A DNA stretch of 64,000 nt from Bradyrhizobium tropiciagri. Lineage in GTDB: Bacteria > Pseudomonadota > Alphaproteobacteria > Rhizobiales > Xanthobacteraceae. Where the stretch lies: assembly GCF_018130505.1 (NCBI RefSeq), contig NZ_JAFCKH010000004.1, positions 558,001 to 622,000 on the forward strand, written 5' to 3'. Positions 36,281 to 45,367 of the stretch are shown here, in pieces. Below the pieces are notes generated by a model. That model ran no database searches, was not told the origin of the DNA, and saw only the letters and a program-made list of their open reading frames with translations. Both the position numbers and the translations under genes were made by a program. How positions within the stretch are numbered: the first letter of the stretch is position 1; each line of letters begins with the position of its first letter.

Positions 36281-36409
36281 ATGAAGAGCGAAAGCGTCGC
36301 CGCAAGCACGGTATTCGTGGCGCTGTTGATCGGGATTGCCGTTTGGGCTGTCGCGGGACCACTACAGCCGAGTGCAGCATCAATCGTGCATGTCGCCAGC
36401 CGGCGATGA
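36281..36409 (+). CDS. 42-residue membrane-anchored micro-protein
   Basis: A strong AGGAAG sits five bases before the ATG. The product has a polar start (MKSESVAAST), one membrane helix (VFVALLIGIAVWAVAG) and a short Ser/Arg tail. No family recognised. Confidence 0.5.
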   Translation: MKSESVAASTVFVALLIGIAVWAVAGPLQPSAASIVHVASRR

Positions 36410-36663
36410 AGCAATGCGGGCAGTGAAACAGTGAGGCCGGCCAAGCTACCCCTTCCGAGGTAGGAAACGATCGCGCGTCTCTGGGGTTTTCATTCGTCAG
36501 GATTTTGCACTTTACATCCTGGGGCTAGAGCCAACGCCGTCCGTGTGCATTTTAAACGGGCGGCGTTGTGCGCTGGTCGTTCAACTGAAGACAGTGGATG
36601 GGACTTGCTCCTCTTGGCCAAGGGAGTACCCTTCGCCGCGTTGATCAGCCCGGAAACAGATTT

Positions 36664-36888
36664 ATGCGCAGAATCCTTTTCAGCGGCCTCGCCATCACAG
36701 CCCTATTCGCTCTCGGTTCTTCGCCCGCCGACGCTGTATTCTGGCGAGGCGTCACCGCCCCCACGAATATCGACATCCACGGCTACCCAATCATCAAAGA
36801 GCCGCCGCCGAGCACATGCCAATTGATCCATGTGAACGGATATTGGGTCCGACAATGCCTGGACTTGTCGCGCCGTTATTGGCGATGA
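36664..36888 (+). CDS. Small secreted protein, 74 residues
   Basis: The product begins MRRILFSGLAITALFALGSS and ends its signal peptide near PADA-VFW. The mature part (about 50 residues) holds two Cys (STCQLIHV and VRQCLDL) that could form one disulfide. The open frame extends to 36598, but the internal ATG gives the signal peptide. Function unknown. Confidence 0.55.
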   Translation: MRRILFSGLAITALFALGSSPADAVFWRGVTAPTNIDIHGYPIIKEPPPSTCQLIHVNGYWVRQCLDLSRRYWR

Positions 36889-36943
36889 ACCGAGAGTTTG
36901 CGATACTCGCAGCGGCTTAGCGGTCGCCAATCGTCAGGCCGAG

Positions 36944-36962
36944 TGTCCCGTCGGGCATTTTT
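36944..36962 (+). terminator. Rho-independent terminator
   Basis: Short stem TGTCC/GGGCA with a CGTC loop followed by five T residues, 55 bp downstream of the small secreted protein gene. Confidence 0.5.
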
Positions 36963-36978
36963 GCAGAAGCCTGGAAAC

Positions 36979-37338
36979 TCAATTTCCCAGCGCTTTGGAA
37001 TCCTGCTTGCGCCTCAGCGCGGGGGCTGATGCCGATGGCGAGTCCCAGTTATTCATTTGAAGGCAGGTGAGGAGTTCGACATAGCTTTGCACCCCTGCCC
37101 CCGCCAGGATTTCGCATGTTTCACGCGGTCCGGCCGGAAAGGTTTGCCAGATCGAGCCCAACTGTTGCCGCGCAGCCGTTTCGTCCGTCACACATTTGCT
37201 GGCATCAGGGGAAAGTCCCGACGCCTTGTCGTCGGCGGAAACATCCGCGCAAAGCGCCGCAACGTCATAGTTAGGAACACTGTCTGAAATCGGTATAGGC
37301 TGGCCAACCAGCGATAATGCCAAGAATGCTGCCTTCAT
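36979..37338 (-). CDS. Small secreted cysteine-containing protein
   Basis: A 119-residue product with a short N-terminal hydrophobic stretch (MKAAFLALSLVGQPIPIS) that could be a weak signal peptide. Four Cys are spread along it (ALCADV, SKCVTD, ETCEIL, LTCLQM), compatible with two disulfides. GGAGGATCCT precedes the ATG at 37338. No family recognised. Confidence 0.55.
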   Translation of the reverse strand: MKAAFLALSLVGQPIPISDSVPNYDVAALCADVSADDKASGLSPDASKCVTDETAARQQLGSIWQTFPAGPRETCEILAGAGVQSYVELLTCLQMNNWDSPSASAPALRRKQDSKALGN

Positions 37339-37470
37339 AGGATCCTCCCATTTGGGCGTCACGCTAGCTTTTCACCGGGCGAAGCGCCGCGGCAGACGTG
37401 ACTGCCGGGGAGCAAAGACGCCCATGGATGCGCAGCATTTTCAGTACGCCAATCTCTGGTCCGTGCATAG

Positions 37471-37578
37471 AAGCCGCTCTACAGCCACCTGATGCCGAAC
37501 ATGCAGGAAGAAGCCGCCGCGGCGGTTGACGGAGTGATGCGCGGGGCCATAAACAGGCGCGCCGACGACGTCGAGTAG
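37471..37578 (+). pseudogene. Remnant of a tyrosine integrase C-terminus
   Basis: The 35-codon reading frame KPLYSHLMPNMQEEAAAAVD, then GVMRGAINRRADDVE and a stop, matches the usual C-terminal end of phage-type tyrosine recombinases (Y-SHL-P-MQEEAA). A stop codon lies immediately upstream in frame, and no further integrase sequence is visible. It ends 66 bp before the truncated tRNA-Ser copy, the same layout as the live integrase and the intact tRNA at 53383/53463. Confidence 0.6.
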
Positions 37579-37644
37579 CAAATCGGTAGCAGGGTCTCGA
37601 AATGTTCACTTTGCCGAGACAAAATGCTAAGCAATTTCAAGGTC

Positions 37645-37684
37645 TGGAAGGGTGGCCGAGTGGTTTAAGGCACCGGTCTTGAAA
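37645..37684 (+). repeat. Left attachment repeat (truncated tRNA-Ser 5' half)
   Basis: Forty bases identical to 53462-53501: the first half of tRNA-Ser(UGA), through the anticodon loop. The following bases do not continue the tRNA, so this copy is not functional. It marks the left end of the island. Confidence 0.9.
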
Positions 37685-38026
37685 TGCGCAGGTAGTCGTA
37701 CCGCCCAATTTCAACCTGTCTCGTTCTGTAGTGTTTGCAACGAATTATTCCCGGGCGGAGAACCGCTTAGTGCTGGAGCGTAACATCGTGTTTCGCTCGG
37801 TTTGGGTCCAAGTTTGGGTCCAGATTATCTCGCTTCGATGCACGAAGAACGATACCTTCGGCTGCAGACGCCCTCACCGCTGTAACGAATTCTGGCGGAA
37901 TCATCTATCTTGTCGGAATTGAGAAGCTTCGAGTTTTGGCCGCCGCGCGGATCGGCGGCGACTTGGGCCAAGAACACAAACAATCTTAGGTGGCATCTGC
38001 CAAACCCCGCCTAGTTCAGCCTAACC
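37685..38026. promoter_or_regulatory. Island left-end region with two TTTGGGTCC repeats
   Basis: No gene is seen in these 342 bp. TTTGGGTCC occurs at 37801-37809 and 37813-37821 (12-bp period), and again near the right end at 53388-53396 with a near copy at 53399-53407. Such paired repeats inside both ends look like integrase arm-binding sites. The promoter of the SIR2 gene must also lie here. Confidence 0.5.
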
Positions 38027-41000
38027 ATGCAATTTGTCGCCAACGGCCCCGATATCCCCGATCCCCTCTTGCAAGCACACGAAGAAGGCCGCGTGGTGTT
38101 CTTCTGTGGCGCGGGTATTTCCTACCCCGCCGGCCTGCCGGGCTTTGGCGGACTTGTGGACGACATCTACAGGCTCGCCGGGACATCGCGTTTGGACATT
38201 GAGCAGGATGCCTACGATCGCGGTCAATTCGATACAACGCTGGACCTTCTGGAACACCGCATCCCCGGCCAGCGCACCACTGTTCGTCAGAAGCTGGCAG
38301 AAGCCTTGAAGCCCAAGTGGCGTCGCAAGGGCGCCACTGATACGCATGGGGCCCTGCTGGAGCTCGCTCGCTGTCGCCAGGGCTCTCTTCGCCTCGTGAC
38401 GACCAACTTTGACCGTATTTTCGAGCGAGTTGGAAAACGACCCGGAAAGGCCTTCCGGTCTTACGCGGCCCCGATGCTGCCTATCCCGAAAAACAGTCGT
38501 TGGGACGGGCTGGTCTATCTGCACGGGTTGCTACCTGATAAACTGGACGGCAGTGCGCTCAACCGACTGGTGCTGACCAGCGGGGATTTTGGCCTCGCTT
38601 ACCTGACCGAACGTTGGGCGGCACGTTTCGTCAGCGAACTCTTTCGGAACTACCTCGTCTGCTTCGTCGGTTACAGCATCAACGATCCGGTCATGCGCTA
38701 CATGATGGATGCGCTGGCAGCCGACCGGATGCAGGGTGAGTTTAATCTGCAGGCCTACGCACTGGGCGAATGCAAGCCCGGACGGGAGCACGCCAAGACG
38801 AACGAATGGAAGGCCAAGGGCGTCACGCCTATCCTGTACCATGTGCCGGCTGATGGCCGCGATCACTCGGCATTGCATGATACCTTGAAAGCCTGGGCGA
38901 ATACGTATCGCGATGGCATCCTCGGCAAAGAGCGTATCGTCGTGGACTACGCCCTGACGCGGCCGTCCGGCAGCACCCGACAGGATGATTTTGTCGGCCG
39001 AATGCTTTGGGCTCTGTCCCATGAATCCGGGATGCCTGCGAAGCGCTTCGCGGAATTCAATCCAGTGCCCGCGCTCGATTGGCTAGAGGCGTTCTCGGAT
39101 GCACGATACCTCCATAGCGACCTGAATCGCTTCGGCGTTTCCCCGCTCGCCGATATCGACGAAAAGCTGCGGTTCAGCCTGATCGCACGCCCTGCACCGT
39201 ATCGACGTGCGCCGTGGATGTCACTGGCTTCGCACGGTACCGGCGGAAGCGACTGGGACCACGTGATGTTCCAACTGGCCCGCTGGCTGGCGCGACATTT
39301 GAATGATCCGGCATTGATCATCTGGTTGGCCGATCGCGGCGCACAATTGCACGAGCGCTGGACGTGGCTGATCGAGCAGCGGCTGGATCTCTTCGCACGC
39401 TTGGCACGCGAAGAGAAAACAACCGAGCTCGATGAAATCCGCTCCAACGCGCCCAACGCCATTCCAGGGCCCCTAATGCAAACGTTATGGCGCCTGTTGC
39501 TCACTGGGCGCGTCAAGTCGCCATCTCGTGATCTCGACCTCTACCGCTGGAAGGATCGACTCAAGCGCGAAGGACTGACAGCTTCTCTGCGGATCGAATT
39601 GCGCGAGTTACTCTCGCCCAAGCTGATTTTGAAAAAGCCGTTTCGCTGGGGTGCACAGGAAGAAGCCGCTGACGAGCCCACGCGCATCCGGCAACTCGTG
39701 GATTGGGAATTGGTGCTGACCGCCGATCATGTGCACACTTCAATTCGCGAGCTGTCGGACAAACGCTGGCTCACGGCGTTGCCGGTGCTGCTGGATGACA
39801 TTCAGCAGTTGCTGCGCGACGCATTGGATCTGCTGCGCGAGTTGGGCGATGCTGATGATCGCAACGATCGCTCACACTGGGATATGCCATCGATCAGCCC
39901 ACACTGGCAAAACAGGGGCTTCCGTGACTGGGTAACGCTGATCGAGCTCCTACGCGATGCGTGGCTTGCGACACGGGCAAGCGCCCGCGAGCGCGCGAAT
40001 CAGATCGCGTTAGGTTGGTTCGAAATACCGTTCCCGACATTCAAGCGACTGGCCTTGTTTGCAGCCAGCCAGAACGACTGCATCGATTCCGAGCAGTGGG
40101 TTAATTGGCTGGTGCGGGACGACGGTTGGTGGCTGTGGTCTATAGACACGCAGCGCGAAACTATGCGTTTGCTGGTATTGCAAGGAGCGAATCTCTCGCC
40201 ATCCGGCAGAGCCTCGCTGGAAGCGGCGATCATGGCCGGCCCGCCACGACGGATGTACCGGGCAGAGCTCGAACCTGAGGATTGGCAAGCGCTGGTGGAT
40301 GATGGGATTTGGCTGCGCCTCGCCAAACTGCGCGCCAGTGGCGGTCAGCTAGGGGACGATGCCTCCCAACGCGCCGACGAGCTAGCAGCGGAAGAACCTC
40401 GACGGCGTTTGGCTAGCAACGAACGTGACGAGTTCACACATTGGATGAGTGGAACTGGCGACCCGGACTACGAGTCTAGCCGACAGGTCGTCGTCGCACC
40501 GCGCAAACGAGTGGACTTGGTCCAATGGCTCAAGAAGCCGCGGCCGGAAACGCATTCGTTTTTCTATGAAGACACTTGGCCCGAGATCTGCCGCACTCGT
40601 TTCTCGCTCAGCTTCTTGGCTTTGTGTGTCTTAGCTCAAGAAGGAGTCTGGCCTGCGGACCGCTGGAGAGACGCCCTGCAAGCATGGAGCGACGATAGCC
40701 GAATTCTACGGTCGTGGCGCTATGCGGCACCCCTGGTGCGGAACATGCCCGATGCTGTCATGCGGGATAGCGCGCACAGCCTCACCTGGTGGATGGAGGC
40801 GGCATCTAAGGTGATCGACCGCCATGAAGCAATCCTGCTGGATCTCTGCAGGCGCGTGCAGGCGTTGCCCCTTGAGCCAAACACCGGCATTCGTGAAAAC
40901 GACGAGCCGATCAAAGACCCTGTGAGCGAGGCCATCAATCATCCGATTGGCCATGTCGCGCAGGCGCTGCTGAATCTGTGGCTCAAACGCAACCCCAACG

Positions 41001-41854
41001 ACAATGACTTGTTGCCGGAGGATATCGAGCCATTTTTCACACAAATGTCCGACGTCCGGATCGAGAGGTTCCGCCACGGGCGCGTGTTGTTGGCGTCACG
41101 ATTGATTGCTTTGTTCCGGGTAGATCGGCCCTGGACCGAAAAACACCTCCTACCCTTGTTCGATTGGGAAGGCAGTCGGAATGAGGCCAAGGGGGCTTGG
41201 GAAGGGTTCCTTTGGTCTCCAAGACTGTATCGTCCGCTCTTGATCGCATTTAAATCGCAGTTCCTTTCCACAGCGGATCACTATGGGGAGCTTGGCGAAC
41301 ACGGCGGACAATTCGCAGCATTCCTCACCTACGCTGCCTTGGATCCTGTGGAAGGCTATACGTCAACGGACTTTAGGACCGCCATTGGTATACTACCGCA
41401 AGAGGGACTGCACGAAGTCGCGCGAGCACTCTCGCAAGCTCTCGAAGGCGCTGGTGAACAACGCGAGGACTATTGGAAAAACCGGGTCTGCCCATTTTGG
41501 CAGGAAGTTTGGCCAAAGTCACGGAATCTGGCGTCAGACAGCATTGCCGAATCCCTTGCGCTAATGAGCATTGCTGCGGGCAAGGAATTTCCTTCGGCCC
41601 TCGCTGCTGTCACAGACTGGATGCGGCCGGTCGAACACCCTCACTACGTTGTCCACCGTCTGCAAGAGTCCGGATTGTCTGCGCGGTTCCCCGAAGCTGC
41701 ATTACGTCTGCTTGACGTCATTCTGACTGACCAGCCGTGGGCACCCAGTGAGCTTCCACAATGCTTGGAAGCAATTGCGAAGGCGATGCCGAGCTTGCAA
41801 AGGGACCGTCGCCACCAGCGACTGGCCGAATACGCGCGACGGCACGGGATCTAA
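38027..41854 (+). CDS. SIR2-domain NADase-type anti-phage defence protein (Dsr-like)
   Basis: The 1275-residue product has an N-terminal SIR2-like domain (about residues 20-290): the NAD loop FFCGAGISYPAGLPGFGGL (GAG at 28-30), TTNFDRIF (125-132), a YLHG with candidate catalytic His166, and FVGYSINDPVMRYMMDAL (213-230). The remaining 980 residues are helical, rich in Trp and Arg, with no other domain I recognise. Known defence-associated sirtuins (Dsr1/Dsr2) combine this domain with a long C-terminal phage sensor and deplete NAD+ on infection. Length and one-gene layout fit Dsr1. It is the first island gene, without a clear SD. Exact family needs a profile search. Confidence 0.75.
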   Translation: MQFVANGPDIPDPLLQAHEEGRVVFFCGAGISYPAGLPGFGGLVDDIYRLAGTSRLDIEQDAYDRGQFDTTLDLLEHRIPGQRTTVRQKLAEALKPKWRRKGATDTHGALLELARCRQGSLRLVTTNFDRIFERVGKRPGKAFRSYAAPMLPIPKNSRWDGLVYLHGLLPDKLDGSALNRLVLTSGDFGLAYLTERWAARFVSELFRNYLVCFVGYSINDPVMRYMMDALAADRMQGEFNLQAYALGECKPGREHAKTNEWKAKGVTPILYHVPADGRDHSALHDTLKAWANTYRDGILGKERIVVDYALTRPSGSTRQDDFVGRMLWALSHESGMPAKRFAEFNPVPALDWLEAFSDARYLHSDLNRFGVSPLADIDEKLRFSLIARPAPYRRAPWMSLASHGTGGSDWDHVMFQLARWLARHLNDPALIIWLADRGAQLHERWTWLIEQRLDLFARLAREEKTTELDEIRSNAPNAIPGPLMQTLWRLLLTGRVKSPSRDLDLYRWKDRLKREGLTASLRIELRELLSPKLILKKPFRWGAQEEAADEPTRIRQLVDWELVLTADHVHTSIRELSDKRWLTALPVLLDDIQQLLRDALDLLRELGDADDRNDRSHWDMPSISPHWQNRGFRDWVTLIELLRDAWLATRASARERANQIALGWFEIPFPTFKRLALFAASQNDCIDSEQWVNWLVRDDGWWLWSIDTQRETMRLLVLQGANLSPSGRASLEAAIMAGPPRRMYRAELEPEDWQALVDDGIWLRLAKLRASGGQLGDDASQRADELAAEEPRRRLASNERDEFTHWMSGTGDPDYESSRQVVVAPRKRVDLVQWLKKPRPETHSFFYEDTWPEICRTRFSLSFLALCVLAQEGVWPADRWRDALQAWSDDSRILRSWRYAAPLVRNMPDAVMRDSAHSLTWWMEAASKVIDRHEAILLDLCRRVQALPLEPNTGIRENDEPIKDPVSEAINHPIGHVAQALLNLWLKRNPNDNDLLPEDIEPFFTQMSDVRIERFRHGRVLLASRLIALFRVDRPWTEKHLLPLFDWEGSRNEAKGAWEGFLWSPRLYRPLLIAFKSQFLSTADHYGELGEHGGQFAAFLTYAALDPVEGYTSTDFRTAIGILPQEGLHEVARALSQALEGAGEQREDYWKNRVCPFWQEVWPKSRNLASDSIAESLALMSIAAGKEFPSALAAVTDWMRPVEHPHYVVHRLQESGLSARFPEAALRLLDVILTDQPWAPSELPQCLEAIAKAMPSLQRDRRHQRLAEYARRHGI

Positions 41855-42269
41855 CCCCGCAATTGGCCCCGCCATCCGAACCTTACCACCTGCTGCTCGT
41901 CGCGCAGTACCGCAACAAGGCCCTTCTCCGTATCCATCGTGCGATCAAAATGCCTATGGTGTGCATGGTGCCGTCGCGCCAATGAAGATGCGTTTTGCGT
42001 CAAGCACAGTCCTCAGCGCATTGACCTTTTGTGGTTTGCACCTGGAAAAGTAAACGACGGGGCGGGTATAGAGTTGTGCACCCTCATATCAGGGGATGGA
42101 AAGCTCTATCTCGGTGACGACTGATTATGGTCGCAAAGCTCGGTCAGCCAAAGATATGGCGCCAAACGTCGGAGGCGGCGATATTTCGACGCATCTGGCG
42201 AAGGCGGCACCGAAATTTCCTCTTGAGTGCGTCGGGCTATCGTAACGTCGTAAGATAGGTAGGGCCCAA
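41855..42269. other. Gap with one possible small Cys-rich frame
   Basis: The only candidate in these 415 bp is a 61-codon frame from GTG 41939 to 42124. It has a zinc-finger-like start (KCLWCAWCRRANEDAFC) followed by VKHSPQRIDLLWFAPG. It lacks a good SD and may be a remnant; the rest shows nothing. Confidence 0.3.
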
Positions 42270-42884
42270 ATGCCACGTCTTCGCAAACGCGCATGTCTTC
42301 AGGATGGTCTTTTTCTCGATTTGCAGTGGCTAGTGCGAAATGGATTCGTACGTTCCGCTACCTTCTCTGCGGGGCGTGCGATAACGTGGACGCGGCCCAA
42401 TTTCGGTGTAGTAGCGTCGGGCTTTATTTGCGCGGATCTCAGCGATGATGCCAAGGGTTGGCTAACAATTTGGATCGGTAACAGCTCACAAGAGATTAAG
42501 CTTGCCGCACAGCCCAGGAATTTCGGTGGTCACCAATGGTACTTCGTCTGCCCCATCACGGGGCGACTTGCATCAGTGGCTTGGATGCCCCCGGGCACCA
42601 CGTTGTTTGCTAGCCGACATGCGTGGGCCTCCAAAGTTGCCTATCGCTCCCAGTTCGTAAACCGGATTGATCGCGCGCACGCCGGCAAGGCAAAAATCAG
42701 AGTACGCTTGTCAAGCAATTGCGCTCCAGAAAGTCACATCCCGCCTCCAAGGCCAAAAGGGATGAGGCTGCGGACCTACAGTCGATTGGTAGCACGCTTC
42801 GTAGAGTATCAGGCAAAGCTAGATCGCGGATTGGCAGACTTGGCGTCCAAGTGGCTGTTGAAACATGCAACAGATTTCGAATAG
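42270..42884 (+). CDS. Conserved hypothetical protein of rhizobial accessory DNA
   Basis: A 204-residue protein with features I associate with a family scattered in rhizobial genomes: LQDGLFLDLQWLVRNGFVR, a beta-rich centre ending FGGHQWYFVCPITGR, then LFASRHAWASKVAYRSQF, RAHAGKAKIR and PPPRPKGMRLRTYSRLVARF. The GH-WYF-CP stretch suggests a compact metal- or nucleic-acid-linked fold, but no function is known. No neighbour is co-transcribed with it. Confidence 0.7.
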   Translation: MPRLRKRACLQDGLFLDLQWLVRNGFVRSATFSAGRAITWTRPNFGVVASGFICADLSDDAKGWLTIWIGNSSQEIKLAAQPRNFGGHQWYFVCPITGRLASVAWMPPGTTLFASRHAWASKVAYRSQFVNRIDRAHAGKAKIRVRLSSNCAPESHIPPPRPKGMRLRTYSRLVARFVEYQAKLDRGLADLASKWLLKHATDFE

Positions 42885-43713
42885 TTCAGAAGGCGAGTCA
42901 GGAAAGCAAGTCGAAGAATAGCTGCCACTCCAAATGCTGCCTGCTGCTAATCGCAATGGTGGCTCGTCAGTCGACTCAATCGGCTCTCCTCATCAATCCG
43001 GGTGCCACTTGCGCGGTGAGAGCGGAAACCGCCAAGTGCGCTCGGGATGTCGGTCGTCTTGTGACCCGCATCGCACACACCTCGGTGCCGATCAGGTCGG
43101 TAAGCGCCGCGGGTCGCCCTGCGAGGATTGCCCTACTGAGGTCACGTGGAAAAAACTATTAGCCGCAGCGTCTTTTCATCGCTTCGGGCGTAAGATCGGC
43201 TCCACGTGGCCTCCTAGACCATTTTGGCTACCTTCGAGCAAAAATTCCCTCTTTGCCGGACACCGAGCATCGAAATGACCCCAGCCAAAACCGTGAATAG
43301 TGGCGACCCGGCGTTCGGTCAGCTGGGCAGTGGAGATAGCAACTCGCTCTCTCAGAGCCCATACGTAGATGGCGTCCGTTACGCCACCGTATCCGCAAAC
43401 CGGTGCCGCATCTTAATAACTCATTGCGGATAGATGCGATTTATCGTTCATCTCCTGTTTGCGGACCCAATCATGGACCCGACGAACCGGAAAGGCAGTC
43501 GCATTCGGCCCAATATGGGAACAAAGAATGTGTCAGGGGTGCTTCGTCCGTGAACAGTTCGGCGTCGGGCCGATCCCGGCGGCGTCATTCTTATGATCGG
43601 GCTGGTAACGTAGCGCCAGACCCAGCCTGTCGGTTGGCCTCAGGTCTCTGTCCTCCACCGATCGTGTTTGACTGTGGCGTATCCACAAAGCCCCTGCGAA
43701 CAACGAACTCGCC
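42885..43713. other. 829-bp stretch without a convincing gene
   Basis: Several short overlapping frames exist but none has an SD, a recognisable motif or consistent codon use. The region is probably decayed DNA or the long upstream region of the gene at 43714. Confidence 0.4.
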
Positions 43714-44079
43714 GTGACGACGATTCTTGCGCAACGATCGGCCGAGAAGCGCGCTGCCGGCGAGGCGCTGATCAGCGGGGCCGACGATCTTGCCTGCCAA
43801 AGCTGGAACGAGCGCATGTGCTCGGACGGCGGGCCGGTCGATCCGTCGCCCTCGATCGACCAGGCCATCAACAGCGGCTATGGCTGGCTCGAGATCCGCT
43901 GCTCCCGCTGCAAGACGCCGCGCGCAGTCGACCTCGCCGCCCTGCCCCATGCCGCCACCACCTGCGTGCACGACCTCGCCGGCCGGCTGCGCTGCATGAA
44001 ATGCGGCAAGGTCGGCAAGCGGCCGGCCGCCGAGTTGCTGCAGCTGTGGCAGCGCAGCCCGATCGGAGATCGGGCATGA
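43714..44079 (+). CDS. Small zinc-ribbon-like protein
   Basis: A 121-residue protein with two CxxC knuckles, IRCSRCKTPRAVDL and LRCMKCGKVGKRPA, spaced as in a zinc ribbon, and an N-terminal helix rich in Ala/Glu. The family is common among small rhizobial hypothetical proteins. Its stop overlaps the start of the next gene (ATGA), so the two are coupled. Confidence 0.7.
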   Translation: MTTILAQRSAEKRAAGEALISGADDLACQSWNERMCSDGGPVDPSPSIDQAINSGYGWLEIRCSRCKTPRAVDLAALPHAATTCVHDLAGRLRCMKCGKVGKRPAAELLQLWQRSPIGDRA

Positions 44080-44534
44080 CCGAACTCACGCGCCGACGGG
44101 ACAAGGATACGTCTCGCGACAGTTGGAAAATCGTCTACGCCGACGTCGGCTGGATTGGCAGGCGCGCCGGCGTGCCTCACGGCGTCGATCAATGGGGCTG
44201 GCACTGCGGCTTCCACCCCGGCATGCACCCGGGCCAGGCGATCGCCGGATCTGCCGAGACCTTCGATGCCGCACGCGCGGCCTTTGAGGCCGCCTGGCAA
44301 ATCTTGCTGCCGCAGCTCACCGAAGACGCTTTCCAGCAGTGGCGCCATCAGCGGGACTGGACGGAACGCAAATACGCCATATGGGCGCGCGGCGAGAAGC
44401 TGCCTTCTCAACAGCCATCGTCACTGATGCGCTGTCCGTGCGGTGCGACCTTTGATAGCCACGTGCCGACCGAGAGCCGGATCCACGCACCACACATCTA
44501 CGCCGCGCAGCAGCGCAATGGAACCTTCCGATGA
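44076..44534 (+). CDS. Hypothetical protein, partner of the zinc-ribbon gene
   Basis: A 152-residue product. The N-terminal half (WKIVYADVGWIGRRAGVP, then WGWHCGFHPG) and the helical motif FEAAWQILLPQLTEDAFQQW resemble the shorter island protein at 48227 (FRAAWERFYSGLTPDSMEHW). A late CPCG with following His may bind metal. Start ATG 44076 overlaps the upstream stop. No known function. Confidence 0.65.
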   Translation: MTELTRRRDKDTSRDSWKIVYADVGWIGRRAGVPHGVDQWGWHCGFHPGMHPGQAIAGSAETFDAARAAFEAAWQILLPQLTEDAFQQWRHQRDWTERKYAIWARGEKLPSQQPSSLMRCPCGATFDSHVPTESRIHAPHIYAAQQRNGTFR

Positions 44535-44566
44535 GGTTCAAAGCTGACCGCCTACGCCGATTACGT

Positions 44567-44785
44567 TCACCAATCAGTTCGCAGCGTATACCGATGCTTC
44601 AATCGGTTGGCAGTCCGCTCAACGGCGAATTGGATGCGGTCCATGTCAGCGCCGTCTCGCGCTGTGACGGCGATCGACCAGTCTTCGCCTGAAGGTATGA
44701 CCTCTACGTTAGCGACGAACTCACCACCGGGATAGCTGCGTACCTCGCGCAGAGCGATCGACTCGAGATCCATCGCACTGATCAT
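44567..44785 (-). CDS. Small hypothetical protein, about 72 residues
   Basis: The product (MISAMDLESIALREVRSYPG, ending in FAVERTANRLKHRYTLRTDW) looks like a small alpha-beta protein. Two starts are possible (44785, 44773) and neither has a good SD. It points away from the preceding pair and may close the minus-strand cluster 44567-45691. Function unknown. Confidence 0.5.
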   Translation of the reverse strand: MISAMDLESIALREVRSYPGGEFVANVEVIPSGEDWSIAVTARDGADMDRIQFAVERTANRLKHRYTLRTDW

Positions 44786-44859
44786 CGTCTTGAACACCGG
44801 AGTGCTCCAGCTCCTGCTAAGGAGTGCAAGGCACCGGCCTTGCACTTGAGAGCCCGCTC

Positions 44860-45033
44860 TTAGGCCGCCTGCTTCTCTTGACCTCTAAGTGAATCGAGAA
44901 GCCTCTTCTCTTGTTCGATCCTGCGCCGGAAGCGTTCGCGCTCTTCGATGGAATTCGCAGTATCGAGCAAGAACTGGTAGTGCCCGATAATTTTTTCACT
45001 GCTCCGGACCAGAAAATCGCGGACATCACTCAT
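44860..45033 (-). CDS. Small helical hypothetical protein, 57 residues
   Basis: The product is almost entirely helical and charged (IGHYQFLLDTANSIEERERF, then RRRIEQEKRLLDSL), suggesting a short coiled coil. Its ATG at 45033 overlaps the stop of the next upstream gene by 8 bp, so the two are translated together. Confidence 0.6.
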   Translation of the reverse strand: MSDVRDFLVRSSEKIIGHYQFLLDTANSIEERERFRRRIEQEKRLLDSLRGQEKQAA

Positions 45034-45355
45034 GGGCGTGCTCCCGCACCGAAGTGATGGGTATCGCTTGTCTCGTCGTCTCCAGTAAGGGCGAGATCGC
45101 GATTCCGGCCCTAACGAGGCCATCGAGCGCGATCCTCTCTTCCTCAAGCCGCGTCTCGATGAAGCGACGCTCGACCTCTGTCAGTTTGGTTTCGAGCAAA
45201 CGACGATACCGGCGGATATTGCCCCGGTGCGCGCGCAGTCGCGCTAGCTGCTCGTCCGCGCTTACGGCCGGCCCTGCCGTCGACTGACTGACACGGCTCG
45301 ACCAGCGACGTTCGATTTTATCGATTGTGTGTTTTGGCAATCGGATATTATCCAT
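45026..45355 (-). CDS. Small helical hypothetical protein, 109 residues
   Basis: The product MDNIRLPKHTIDKIERRWSS continues into a long charged helix (LRAHRGNIRRYRRLLETKLT, EVERRFIETRLEEERIALDGL). The helical repeat resembles that of the 57-residue partner encoded by the overlapping gene, so the pair may form a hetero-coiled-coil. GGAGGCTCGC precedes the ATG. No family name known. Confidence 0.62.
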   Translation of the reverse strand: MDNIRLPKHTIDKIERRWSSRVSQSTAGPAVSADEQLARLRAHRGNIRRYRRLLETKLTEVERRFIETRLEEERIALDGLVRAGIAISPLLETTRQAIPITSVREHAHE

Positions 45356-45367
45356 GCGAGCCTCCTT

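Noticed and set aside
37645..37740. Second functional tRNA-Ser at the left island end
   Set aside because: Only the first half of the tRNA is present; the bases after the anticodon loop do not form the 3' half.
42885..43713. Short frames as possible small genes
   Set aside because: No SD, no motif, several overlapping frames of equal weight; left as a gap.
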